64,000 nt of DNA from a virus: positions 1 to 64,000 of IMG/VR virus record IMGVR_UViG_3300046028_001986. One strand, given 5' to 3'. This document shows, one piece after another, positions 46,932 through 59,216 of this stretch. Each line of letters starts with the position of its first letter. The stretch's first letter is position 1. The notes below the pieces were generated by a model, which was not told where the DNA came from, did no database searches, and worked only from the letters and a program-made list of their open reading frames with translations. The translations under genes were made by a program, and so were the position numbers.

Positions 46932-47320
46932 TAGTACACCATTTCGCTTAATGTTGAATCCGATACTTCTTCATCTGACATCATTAGTATATCATCAGCG
47001 TCAACTCTACGCAATGTTTTCTTACCCGTTTCATCTTCTATCTCAATTCCACGAGTCCAGCGTCCATGACTGACACAAACCCATTTACCTTCAACAATGT
47101 CAGTATCTTTGTTTTCTGAACCCACAGCATATATCTTTCCCCAGCGAGGCCTGATACCTGCACTTTTCATATCATCATTGGGCAATAGAATACCGCCATG
47201 TGTAATGCGTTGGTCAAAACTCATATCACATACGATAATATGTGCGCCAATTGGGTTGAACTGGCTTTTATTGAATTTATGTGGAGCAAATGCTAATTTT
47301 TTTGGTTCGGTGTGTGTCAT
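46931..47320 (-). CDS. GroES-like cochaperonin (gp31 analogue)
   Basis: 129 residues from the ATG at 47320 (MTHTEPKKLAFAPHKFN); the frame extends upstream but overlaps another gene with non-protein-like basic sequence. 'NPIGAHIIVCDMSFDQRITHGGILLPNDD' is a GroES-type beta barrel with the mobile-loop position ('ITHGGILLP'), then 'RPRWGKIYAVGSE', 'GKWVCVSHGRWTRGI', 'LRRVDADDILMMSDEE'. T4 gp31 replaces GroES to fold the large capsid protein; this is likely the same job with host GroEL. Confidence 0.75.
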   Translation of the reverse strand: MTHTEPKKLAFAPHKFNKSQFNPIGAHIIVCDMSFDQRITHGGILLPNDDMKSAGIRPRWGKIYAVGSENKDTDIVEGKWVCVSHGRWTRGIEIEDETGKKTLRRVDADDILMMSDEEVSDSTLSEMVY

Positions 47321-47321
47321 G

Positions 47322-47693
47322 TTATTTCTTCTTTGTTGCTTTCTTGATTTCTTCTTCTTTGATTTTTTCAATCGCCAAATCATCTTCAATTGATTCATCT
47401 AACTCAAATTCTTCTGGGTGGAGTTCAGCAACGGCTATTTTTGCTGGTGTGGGAACATCCGGTTGTATTCTACTTTGTGGCTTGCTTGCGTTTGCTGAAC
47501 GATTTCCCACTGTTTTAGCATAAGCATTGTTTACTTTAGCAGTTGCGGGTTGAATTATTCTACCCATTGAATCAATGGTGTCACCTCGTGCGTTAAGATT
47601 TTTGACATTCCCCACGGCTCTGACTTTTTCATTTTTTGCTACAATAGCTGACATGTCAACGGTTTTACCCATTGCGGATCTGTATGTGGCCAT
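47322..47693 (-). CDS. Conserved phage protein, basic/acidic, unknown function
   Basis: 123 residues: 'MATYRSAMGKTVDMSAIVAKNEKVRAVGN', then 'NLNARGDTIDSMGRII', ending in an alternating E/K region (IEDDLAIEKIKEEEIKKATKKK). The N-terminal pattern is familiar from other T4-like environmental phages. AAAGGAG precedes the ATG. Likely unstructured at both ends. Possibly a virion or assembly protein. Confidence 0.65.
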   Translation of the reverse strand: MATYRSAMGKTVDMSAIVAKNEKVRAVGNVKNLNARGDTIDSMGRIIQPATAKVNNAYAKTVGNRSANASKPQSRIQPDVPTPAKIAVAELHPEEFELDESIEDDLAIEKIKEEEIKKATKKK

Positions 47694-47766
47694 TTTATCT
47701 CCTTTTAGTTAGTAATATTTAATCTTCTGCTAGTATGCCTTAATTTTTACTCAGTATTCCAATTAC

Positions 47767-48276
47767 TCACCTTAGAAATTCATCAATTGATAATTGGTAA
47801 AAAAGACTGTTAATTCTGTGAATCCCTATCAAAAACAACACAAAACTAGCCACACTACTACCTCTGCCCACTCCCCAAACTATGTTATTACTACGCATAG
47901 TATCAACAAGATATTTTAAGTATTGTAGTAATGAAAACATATTCCTATCATGGAATTTTAATAGTTCATCACCTGCTCGTTGCAGTTCTTCTTCGGTTTT
48001 GCATTGAGCTAATACCCATTTAGCAATATCCATTTCATAATATTCTTTGGGCATTTGCCATTGTGATTGATTTTGACTATCAAATTCTTTTACTGATAAA
48101 TTAGATTTAACATACTCTATTAGAACGGGTAAGTTTTCATTTGAAAGAAATATGGTACCCAGAGTTATCTTTTCATCTACCAAACAATCTTTTATAGTGC
48201 GGGTAGAATCACGCATATACAAATCACACAGGTCATTTTCTGTGAGGATTATTTGATCGTATATGTCGGTTCTCAT
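47767..48276 (-). CDS. Small DnaE-like fragment (DNA polymerase III alpha relative)
   Basis: 169 residues. The C-terminal 'NNIVWGVGRGSSVASFVLFLIGIHRINSLFYQLSIDEFLR' segment matches the bacterial PolIII alpha palm motif 'GPGRGSA.GSLVAYLLGIT.IDPL.Y.L.FERFLN' (GxGRGS...). The PDxDxDF catalytic motif that follows in DnaE is absent because the protein ends there. It is thus only the fingers/palm entry part, unlikely to polymerise; it may bind nucleotides or interfere with host DnaE. A sigma70 promoter ends 6 nt before the ATG. Confidence 0.65.
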   Translation of the reverse strand: MRTDIYDQIILTENDLCDLYMRDSTRTIKDCLVDEKITLGTIFLSNENLPVLIEYVKSNLSVKEFDSQNQSQWQMPKEYYEMDIAKWVLAQCKTEEELQRAGDELLKFHDRNMFSLLQYLKYLVDTMRSNNIVWGVGRGSSVASFVLFLIGIHRINSLFYQLSIDEFLR

Positions 48277-48282
48277 CTATGT

Positions 48283-48311
48283 ATTTTAACATAGACCAAT
48301 AGATAAATCAA
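48283..48311 (-). promoter_or_regulatory. Extended -10 promoter with dyad, DnaE-like gene
   Basis: TTGATT (48306-48311), 17-nt spacer with TG at the end, TAAAAT (48283-48288). The -10 lies in the dyad CTATGT-ATTTTA-ACATAG (48277-48294), a variant of that at tilS. Only 6 nt to the ATG at 48276: leaderless. Confidence 0.65.
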
Positions 48312-48314
48312 CAC

Positions 48315-48917
48315 TTATGGTTGTTTATGGTAGTCATTGTTGAAAATAATTTCAGTAGAGGTATGTTCTTTTTGTTCCCAATCCAAACTAACTCCGGCCC
48401 AATCATTATGATGTTTTATCAATCTAACTATTTTATCTTTTTTATTAGATTTGGATAAATCAGATATAGAAGTGGAAGCACATTCCCACCAGCCCTTGTT
48501 ACCAAAAGGGTGATTAGCTACAGTTTCTACATCATAAATAAATTTAACATCATCACTTAATCCAGAAATAAGTGATATATCAGTTATATGTAATTTACCT
48601 TCTGTTATGGCGTTTAGTTTCAACAATAGCAGAATGGTTATGATCTGATCATACGGCTCGTCCGGAAGAGTACAAACTTTGATATCAGCTTGTAGATACT
48701 TCTCAATCGCTTTTTTTTCTGAATCTTGCACAAAAATACTATTGCCCAAACAGTTATGTAAGAAGTAATGTATCCGGTCCATTGCTATATTTTGTTCTTT
48801 AATAGATGCTGTATCAACTTCCATGCTCAATGAAAGTTCATATATGTTCATTAAGAACTCCCCTTCAAAATAAACAGCAGCTTGGAATGCAAATTCACGT
48901 TCAATTCTTGTTGCCAA
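48315..48917 (-). CDS. Hypothetical phage protein
   Basis: 200 residues, MATRIEREFAFQAAVYFEGEF... Contains 'LSMEVDTASIKEQNIAMDRIHYFLHNCL', 'DEPYDQIITILLLLKLNAIT', 'DISLISGLSDDVKFIYD' and 'GNKGWWECASTSISD'. From memory it is one of the conserved hypotheticals of environmental T4-like phages. Overlaps the upstream gene by 17 nt. Function unknown. Confidence 0.7.
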   Translation of the reverse strand: MATRIEREFAFQAAVYFEGEFLMNIYELSLSMEVDTASIKEQNIAMDRIHYFLHNCLGNSIFVQDSEKKAIEKYLQADIKVCTLPDEPYDQIITILLLLKLNAITEGKLHITDISLISGLSDDVKFIYDVETVANHPFGNKGWWECASTSISDLSKSNKKDKIVRLIKHHNDWAGVSLDWEQKEHTSTEIIFNNDYHKQP

Positions 48918-49158
48918 TTTCGCCCTCTTTCTGAATAGAAACTTGATTATGCAGGTTTTGTTTTTTCATTACCTCATCAAGTTTTTTATTTGCTTCGTTG
49001 CGATAACTTTCAACCACCATTTCAAGTTGATTGATTAGTGGTCTATTACCCATTCGGTGAGCAAAAGTAAGTTTATTCATCAGCCCGGTTAGGGTAGCTT
49101 GAATTTCCTCTAGTGTCTTTTCAGACAGTGTTTTTCTATCTAAGAATGGATGTTCCAT
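48901..49158 (-). CDS. Hypothetical helical phage protein
   Basis: 85 residues. Predicted helical hairpin: 'EKTLEEIQATLTGLMNKLTFAHRMG' and 'LINQLEMVVESYRNEANKKLDEVM'. An AATAAATA box 5 nt before the ATG suggests leaderless late expression. It follows the structural gene at 49170. Possibly a chaperone or cofactor for tail or head assembly; unknown. Confidence 0.6.
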   Translation of the reverse strand: MEHPFLDRKTLSEKTLEEIQATLTGLMNKLTFAHRMGNRPLINQLEMVVESYRNEANKKLDEVMKKQNLHNQVSIQKEGEIGNKN

Positions 49159-49163
49159 TCAAA

Positions 49164-49171
49164 TATTTATT
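49164..49171 (-). promoter_or_regulatory. Late-type box AATAAATA
   Basis: 5 nt before the ATG at 49158, overlapping the stop codon of the upstream gene; same geometry as the other late boxes. Confidence 0.45.
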
Positions 49172-50441
49172 ACCACGGCGACAGTACAATTTTTTTCCAA
49201 ATATCATTACCAACATAATAAGTAGCACTAGTTGCTACTATATTTGAAGTTAATGCAACTACTGTTCCCGCCACACCGTTTGTCCTAGATTGACTTACTG
49301 TGATATTTGGGCTAGCAACAGTTTTGATATAATATACTGTATTAGAAATCAATCCACCCATATTAGCAGTAAAGATAATTGGTGAGTTTACTGCACTAGT
49401 TATACTTGACAAATTACCCGACAGTGTAATCACATTGCCACTCGAAAATGTGTTTGTTACACTAGTTGCACACGCAGTAGAATTATATGTGTCAGTTGCT
49501 ATATAAACGTATGATGTTGGGTTAGCAAGCATTGAAGTACCAGATGCATTTGCTCCAATAGCAATATTAGCACCACCAATAGATGATGACACTGTAAATG
49601 TAGTGCTTGACACTACATTTCTTACATAATATGTTGTGCCCACCACTATATTACCTGCAAGTGAAGTACCGGTGAATACGATTGGCAAATCAGTATAAAG
49701 TTGTGTAGTGTTCCCGGAAGTCGTAAGATACGGGTCTGTATTAGCCCCAGTGATAGTTAATTGATTAACCGAAGAACCAACTGCAATATCTCCGTTTACG
49801 TCACCTTGAAATCCAGTAGGAGGAACAAGACGTTGTTGAATTTGTGTAGACTGAATTGGTCTATTAGTTGCGGAAATAGACAATGTAGTACCACAATCAA
49901 CTGTACTTATTAAATAATTAAGTTGAGTTACCCCATATGGAACAGTGACCGATGTATTTCCATTTATATTTGAATAATTTTCAAGTGTAGTTGCTCCCAA
50001 TGTTACATTTGACGGGAAAGTAATAGTAGAAAGGGTATTAGATATTGATAGATTTAATTGAACATTACTTTGCGTGCCGGCTGGTGCCCAACTACCAAAA
50101 TTGATTGTAGTATTTGCTGCTATTGTTCCATACTGAACATCTGCTAATGAAGTATTTACTAGAACAGTACCTGATAATGCGTTGCCTAAATTATAAGTGG
50201 TTGCTCTGAAACTGCGTGTACTTGCGTTGCTGATAAGCGTGTTGGCCATATCATTGTTAATAGTAGTACCTATTAAAGCCTGCTTAACTACTACTTTATT
50301 TTGCAGGTCAGTTATTTCTGTTCCGGCAGCATTAAGATTGGTTACAATAGATGCAAAATTATCTCTGAATCCTTGACTGTTGTTGTTAACACCCGGGACA
50401 GGATAATTTACATTAATTGGATTTGTGTTGATTGTACTCAT
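49170..50441 (-). CDS. Virion structural protein, fibre/baseplate-like
   Basis: 423 residues, Thr/Ser/Asn/Val-rich beta protein. The N-terminal 'INVNYPVPGVNNNSQGFRDNFASIVTNLN' resembles the attachment part of tail-fibre-type proteins in T4-like cyanophages, as does the fibre at 53940. The middle contains repeats of the type 'GTTYYVRNVVSSTTFTVSSS' / 'NTVYYIKTVASPNITVSQS', also seen in the next gene (GQTYYIKTIDTTNTAFTIST), a beta-hairpin repeat. No enzymatic motif. Preceded by a CTAAATA-type box and CGGAA. Confidence 0.7.
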   Translation of the reverse strand: MSTINTNPINVNYPVPGVNNNSQGFRDNFASIVTNLNAAGTEITDLQNKVVVKQALIGTTINNDMANTLISNASTRSFRATTYNLGNALSGTVLVNTSLADVQYGTIAANTTINFGSWAPAGTQSNVQLNLSISNTLSTITFPSNVTLGATTLENYSNINGNTSVTVPYGVTQLNYLISTVDCGTTLSISATNRPIQSTQIQQRLVPPTGFQGDVNGDIAVGSSVNQLTITGANTDPYLTTSGNTTQLYTDLPIVFTGTSLAGNIVVGTTYYVRNVVSSTTFTVSSSIGGANIAIGANASGTSMLANPTSYVYIATDTYNSTACATSVTNTFSSGNVITLSGNLSSITSAVNSPIIFTANMGGLISNTVYYIKTVASPNITVSQSRTNGVAGTVVALTSNIVATSATYYVGNDIWKKIVLSPW

Positions 50442-50463
50442 TGTTTTATTCCGTTATATATAT

Positions 50464-52941
50464 TTAGTATTGAGTTTCATCTGGTAAAATAGTTGCACGA
50501 GGGAACAATACAAAGAAATCTTGACTATTGATTGGGTTTGGTACTGGAGTAGCACTAGGTAAACTAGACCATGCAGGTGGATTAAAATCATTTTCCCAAT
50601 TATAAGTAGTACTCTTATCTACTGTAAATCTATCTATATTGAAATTAATCTGATTAAGAGTATATGGCCAGTTAGTTTCTATATTCGTTTTAATAGTTTC
50701 AGCTTGGCCTGGTTTTGTATAGCATATTACCCATGCTTGAGTATAGCCCAAAGTACTACCATTTGTTTGTTGACTAGTCATCCATACTGGCAATAGTGTG
50801 CTGTTTAATACTTGTCCCAGGATATCAGCTACTCTATTACGCATGTTAAATAAACTGTTAGGGTATAGCGTTCTAGCATATCCGGAAGTCAAACTAGTAA
50901 AGTATTGTTGATTTAACAATTCAACATAGCTAGTGAATATATCGGTTACACTTGTGTACCAAGGTCCCAAATGTAAATCAATTGGAGTTGGCCAATATAT
51001 ACTACTAGGAACACTAACCCCTTGGGGATTTATCAAATTATCAATTACTTCACTGTATACTACTTCATAAATTATATTATTATTGTTATCTCTTGCAATA
51101 GCAGTTTTTAGCTCACCTAAAGTGATATTTCTCCAGTAATGATTTTGTGTGACTGATGCTATATATTCTTGTAGACCACTTGCATATATACCATATGCAT
51201 GGTCGTATATGACATTGGTTGCTTTTCCAAAATTAACATCATCTGATCTGTATAATAATTCAGTAGGTATTAGTGCTTCACTGTCTAACAATGTTCGTAG
51301 TATATTTCTATCGTTAATGCTAGGGGCCGCTTGAATATATAATATATCAGTAGGTTGCCCATATTCTTGATATACATTTACGGTAAATGTTTTGCTAGAT
51401 TCTACAATAGCAAAGTTTGACGAGTATGCTTGAATTGTAAATGTAAAAGCAGTTTGTTCACCAACATTTAAAAAAGTATTTGTTGGTTGACTAGCTACAA
51501 TACCTGTTATTTCACCGCTGGGTAATAATGTTAAATTCGGAGGTAAACTACCTGAAGTTAATCTATACTCTAATGGGGTGTCCGAAACTGCAAGGACTTT
51601 TAATATGCTAAGAGTGTCGTTATATATTGTACCTAAATCTTGTAGTGTGACCCAAGATATTGTACCAGTGATATCCAAACTTAGATTGAATGCAAAATTA
51701 AACACCGGAGACACTATTCCAGTATTACCTGCTCTTACTACTTGTGCAGTAAAACTATAGTTATTAATACCCGGTGATGACAAAATAGGAGTTCCTGTTA
51801 TCCAACCTGTGGTAGAATCATGTGCTATTCCCTGCGGCAATCCAGAAACATAATAATTAATATCGTTGCCATCAAACTCATATCCAATTAATTTGAAAGC
51901 AAAGTAGTTATCACTTAAAAATGTACCTAATTGAGCATTCGTTGAAGTTGCTATCGGTGGCAATAAATAATAACCATAATACGGATCACTATCATTTACT
52001 GTAATTGTCAATGGTCTAGTATTTAATAAAGTGGGCTGTCTTGTGTTAGGTGGGTTTCCAGGACCACCTTGACTTACAGGGGTGTTTTGATTTAAAACTG
52101 TAATTGAATAAGAAGCAGTTGCGTTACCCAAAGCACTTACTAGTGCCAATACAAAATTGTAAGTTCTAATTATAGGTTGACCGGTAGAAATTGCAGGTAA
52201 TGTAATATTCATCCCTCCTGCATCTTCACTCAATACAAAAGTACTTCCATTTTGGGTGGTAGATATAGTAAATGCAGTGTTAGTCGTATCAATAGTTTTT
52301 ATATAATATGTTTGTCCTGCGATTATTCCACCTATAGGATCGGTAAATGTCACCGGTCTTCCAATAGTTATACCTATAATTGATAAACAATAAATCAACG
52401 ATGTAGATGATGTATTTAAACTAAATGCGGTTACTAAGGGTAATGTAACTATTGTTGTTGGTGGTTGTGGATAGCCCTGTATCAACCCTGATGTAGAAAT
52501 TTCAAGACCCGGAGGCAATAGCCCCTGTTGTAACTCTATTAATACTATATTGTTTGGAACAGGATTAGAATATTCTATTTGTATCTGTGTCCAAACACTA
52601 TCTTGGGTAGTTAATATTACCCCACTTGGTGTAGTAATCTGTGGTGTAACAGCACCAGTAATCAACATACTAAATGTTCTATCACGGATATTATTTAAAT
52701 TATCTGTTGCTCTTACAGTGAATATAGTTAGTGTGTCAGATGTTACTATTGCAGGAATCCCGGATAATACACCGGTATTAGTGTTTAGTACTATTGCGTT
52801 AGGTAATGATCCTGCTAAAACTTGATAGCTTACACTAGTAGCGGGGGCAACTGGTGTTGCCAATAATACATATGAAGTTGCATATCCATATGGATAACTT
52901 CCTATAGAGCCAGCAGGGGTATTCCAAATAGGCTGTGACAT
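50464..52941 (-). CDS. Large structural protein with immunoglobulin-like (He_PIG) repeats
   Basis: 825 residues. At least three cadherin-like Ig repeats: 'YQVLAGSLPNAIVLNTNTGVLSGIP', 'IELQQGLLPPGLEISTSGLIQGYP' and 'YRLTSGSLPPNLTLLPSGEITGI', each with L-P-x-x-(I/L)-x-L-x3-G-x-(L/I)-x-G; in between 'YVSGLPQGIAHDSTTGWITGTP'. The C-terminal ~300 residues (YDHAYGIYASGLQEYIASV, 'QHYWRNITLGELKTAIARD') look like a separate adhesin or baseplate domain. The 'GQTYYIKTIDTTN' hairpin is shared with the previous gene. Probably a tail or head decoration adhesin. Confidence 0.75.
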   Translation of the reverse strand: MSQPIWNTPAGSIGSYPYGYATSYVLLATPVAPATSVSYQVLAGSLPNAIVLNTNTGVLSGIPAIVTSDTLTIFTVRATDNLNNIRDRTFSMLITGAVTPQITTPSGVILTTQDSVWTQIQIEYSNPVPNNIVLIELQQGLLPPGLEISTSGLIQGYPQPPTTIVTLPLVTAFSLNTSSTSLIYCLSIIGITIGRPVTFTDPIGGIIAGQTYYIKTIDTTNTAFTISTTQNGSTFVLSEDAGGMNITLPAISTGQPIIRTYNFVLALVSALGNATASYSITVLNQNTPVSQGGPGNPPNTRQPTLLNTRPLTITVNDSDPYYGYYLLPPIATSTNAQLGTFLSDNYFAFKLIGYEFDGNDINYYVSGLPQGIAHDSTTGWITGTPILSSPGINNYSFTAQVVRAGNTGIVSPVFNFAFNLSLDITGTISWVTLQDLGTIYNDTLSILKVLAVSDTPLEYRLTSGSLPPNLTLLPSGEITGIVASQPTNTFLNVGEQTAFTFTIQAYSSNFAIVESSKTFTVNVYQEYGQPTDILYIQAAPSINDRNILRTLLDSEALIPTELLYRSDDVNFGKATNVIYDHAYGIYASGLQEYIASVTQNHYWRNITLGELKTAIARDNNNNIIYEVVYSEVIDNLINPQGVSVPSSIYWPTPIDLHLGPWYTSVTDIFTSYVELLNQQYFTSLTSGYARTLYPNSLFNMRNRVADILGQVLNSTLLPVWMTSQQTNGSTLGYTQAWVICYTKPGQAETIKTNIETNWPYTLNQINFNIDRFTVDKSTTYNWENDFNPPAWSSLPSATPVPNPINSQDFFVLFPRATILPDETQY

Positions 52942-52942
52942 A

Positions 52943-53563
52943 TTATGCTGTTAAGTAATGCATCGCTAATTCAAAGTGATGTTTTCTATCTGCTAACCCA
53001 ATAGTACCACCGTTGATACGTTTAGTTAATGTAACAAAATCTCCACTATCACAATATTGATTTAATTTGTTATTTTCCCAGAACCATCCTGCACTTGCTA
53101 CTGCACCGTTTGGTGTCTCTAAGTAAGCAACAGTATCTTCTAAACTCATACCCAAATCGTTGGCAAATTTAGTATAATTATCACGACCAGTTAATTGAAT
53201 AAGTCCACGCCCGCGGAATTTATATCCATCACCGCTTGATTCATCCCCGTTTTTCATTCGGTTAGCATAAACACGATTAGCAATCTTTTCTGGCTTTTTT
53301 GCATATTGATTTGCCATGTCATCATTGGTAAAATATTTACCAAATGTACTGCGTAGTCCATTAGAACTATAATTTAGATTTTCTTTAATGAAGTTATAAC
53401 CACCGGATTCGTGTGCAGTTTGTGCTAGAAAGCCAGCCAATCTTGCTGGATTCACATTCATTTCATAGTATTCAGCCACGGTGTTAAGTGGTTCAATATA
53501 TCCCTCAAGAATACTTGATTTTGTGTGCGGACATATCTGCGTTAATAAATCTAAAGTTACCAT
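52943..53563 (-). CDS. Endolysin, glycoside hydrolase family 19 type
   Basis: 206 residues from the ATG at 53563 (AGGA 7 nt upstream); the frame extends to 53626 without support. 'GFLAQTAHESGGYNFIKENLNYS' holds the catalytic Glu, 'GYKFRGRGLIQLTGRDNYTKFANDL' the substrate loop, 'SAGWFWENNKLNQYCD' and 'LTKRINGGTIGLADR' complete the family pattern. It would cut peptidoglycan at lysis; no signal peptide, so a holin is needed (candidate at 42677). Related to the GH19 domain of the cargo protein at 26919. Confidence 0.9.
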   Translation of the reverse strand: MVTLDLLTQICPHTKSSILEGYIEPLNTVAEYYEMNVNPARLAGFLAQTAHESGGYNFIKENLNYSSNGLRSTFGKYFTNDDMANQYAKKPEKIANRVYANRMKNGDESSGDGYKFRGRGLIQLTGRDNYTKFANDLGMSLEDTVAYLETPNGAVASAGWFWENNKLNQYCDSGDFVTLTKRINGGTIGLADRKHHFELAMHYLTA

Positions 53564-53619
53564 TTTTTTTCCTAATATGCGTATGCCTACCAGAATCTGC
53601 TTATGTCGCCGTAACCGAC

Positions 53620-53690
53620 TACACAAGACTGTGGGGTGCTGCCCTCTGCTAGAAGGCCGAAAACCCCACGGTTTTTGATTTCAGGTAATT
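53620..53690. ncRNA. Possible structured RNA upstream of endolysin
   Basis: GC-rich stretch with nested stems: outer GTGGGG (53631-53636) with CCCCAC (53664-53669), inner GCC-c-TCT-gct-AGA-a-GGC (53641-53657). It is close to the endolysin leader and unlike the surrounding AT-rich DNA. On the plus strand it is followed by GGTTTTTGATTT. No tRNA features. It might be a regulatory or antisense RNA (C4-like RNAs of other phages came to mind) or a processing hairpin; strand and function are open. Confidence 0.35.
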
Positions 53691-53692
53691 TT

Positions 53693-53836
53693 TTACTCCG
53701 CGGGTACAGATGCGTCCTTGGCTTGCTCTTGGATCCCCTGAATCAATACAACAACGTCTTGGTAGGGGCGTGTGGCCAGATACTGCAAGATGCCGTTGAT
53801 CAAGTTTAAAGATAGTTCAATTTTTTTGTCGTTCAT
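53693..53836 (-). CDS. Small protein (47 residues)
   Basis: MNDKKIELSLNLINGILQYL then 'ATRPYQDVVVLIQGIQEQAKDASVPAE'. The pattern 'L.L.NGILQYLATRPY.DV..LI..IQ.QA' is familiar as a tiny protein in several phage genomes. TGGAA lies 8 nt before the ATG. Two short helices. It lies between tail fibre and endolysin, in the lysis-proximal region; function unknown. The remaining gap 53837-53939 holds a GCATAAATAT box-like sequence and no gene. Confidence 0.7.
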   Translation of the reverse strand: MNDKKIELSLNLINGILQYLATRPYQDVVVLIQGIQEQAKDASVPAE

Positions 53837-53939
53837 TTTAATTTCCATTTATGTTTTGTTACCTAAGATACGCCGGATGCGACCCCAGGAATTTTACAAT
53901 GTTGTCACATATATTTATGCCGCCGCAAATTACACATAA

Positions 53940-59148
<5,209 letters not shown>

Positions 59149-59170
59149 GTTTTTTAAGAAACAACAACCC

Positions 59171-59200
59171 AAAAAAATACCCGACATAAAGCCGAGTATT
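59171..59200 (-). terminator. Rho-independent terminator after the 982-residue gene
   Basis: Minus strand AATACTCGGC - TTTAT - GTCGGGTATT, a 10-bp stem with two G-U pairs, followed by seven T (59171-59177). It lies 17 nt after the stop of the gene at 59217. Confidence 0.88.
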
Positions 59201-59216
59201 TTAAGTTACGATTCTT

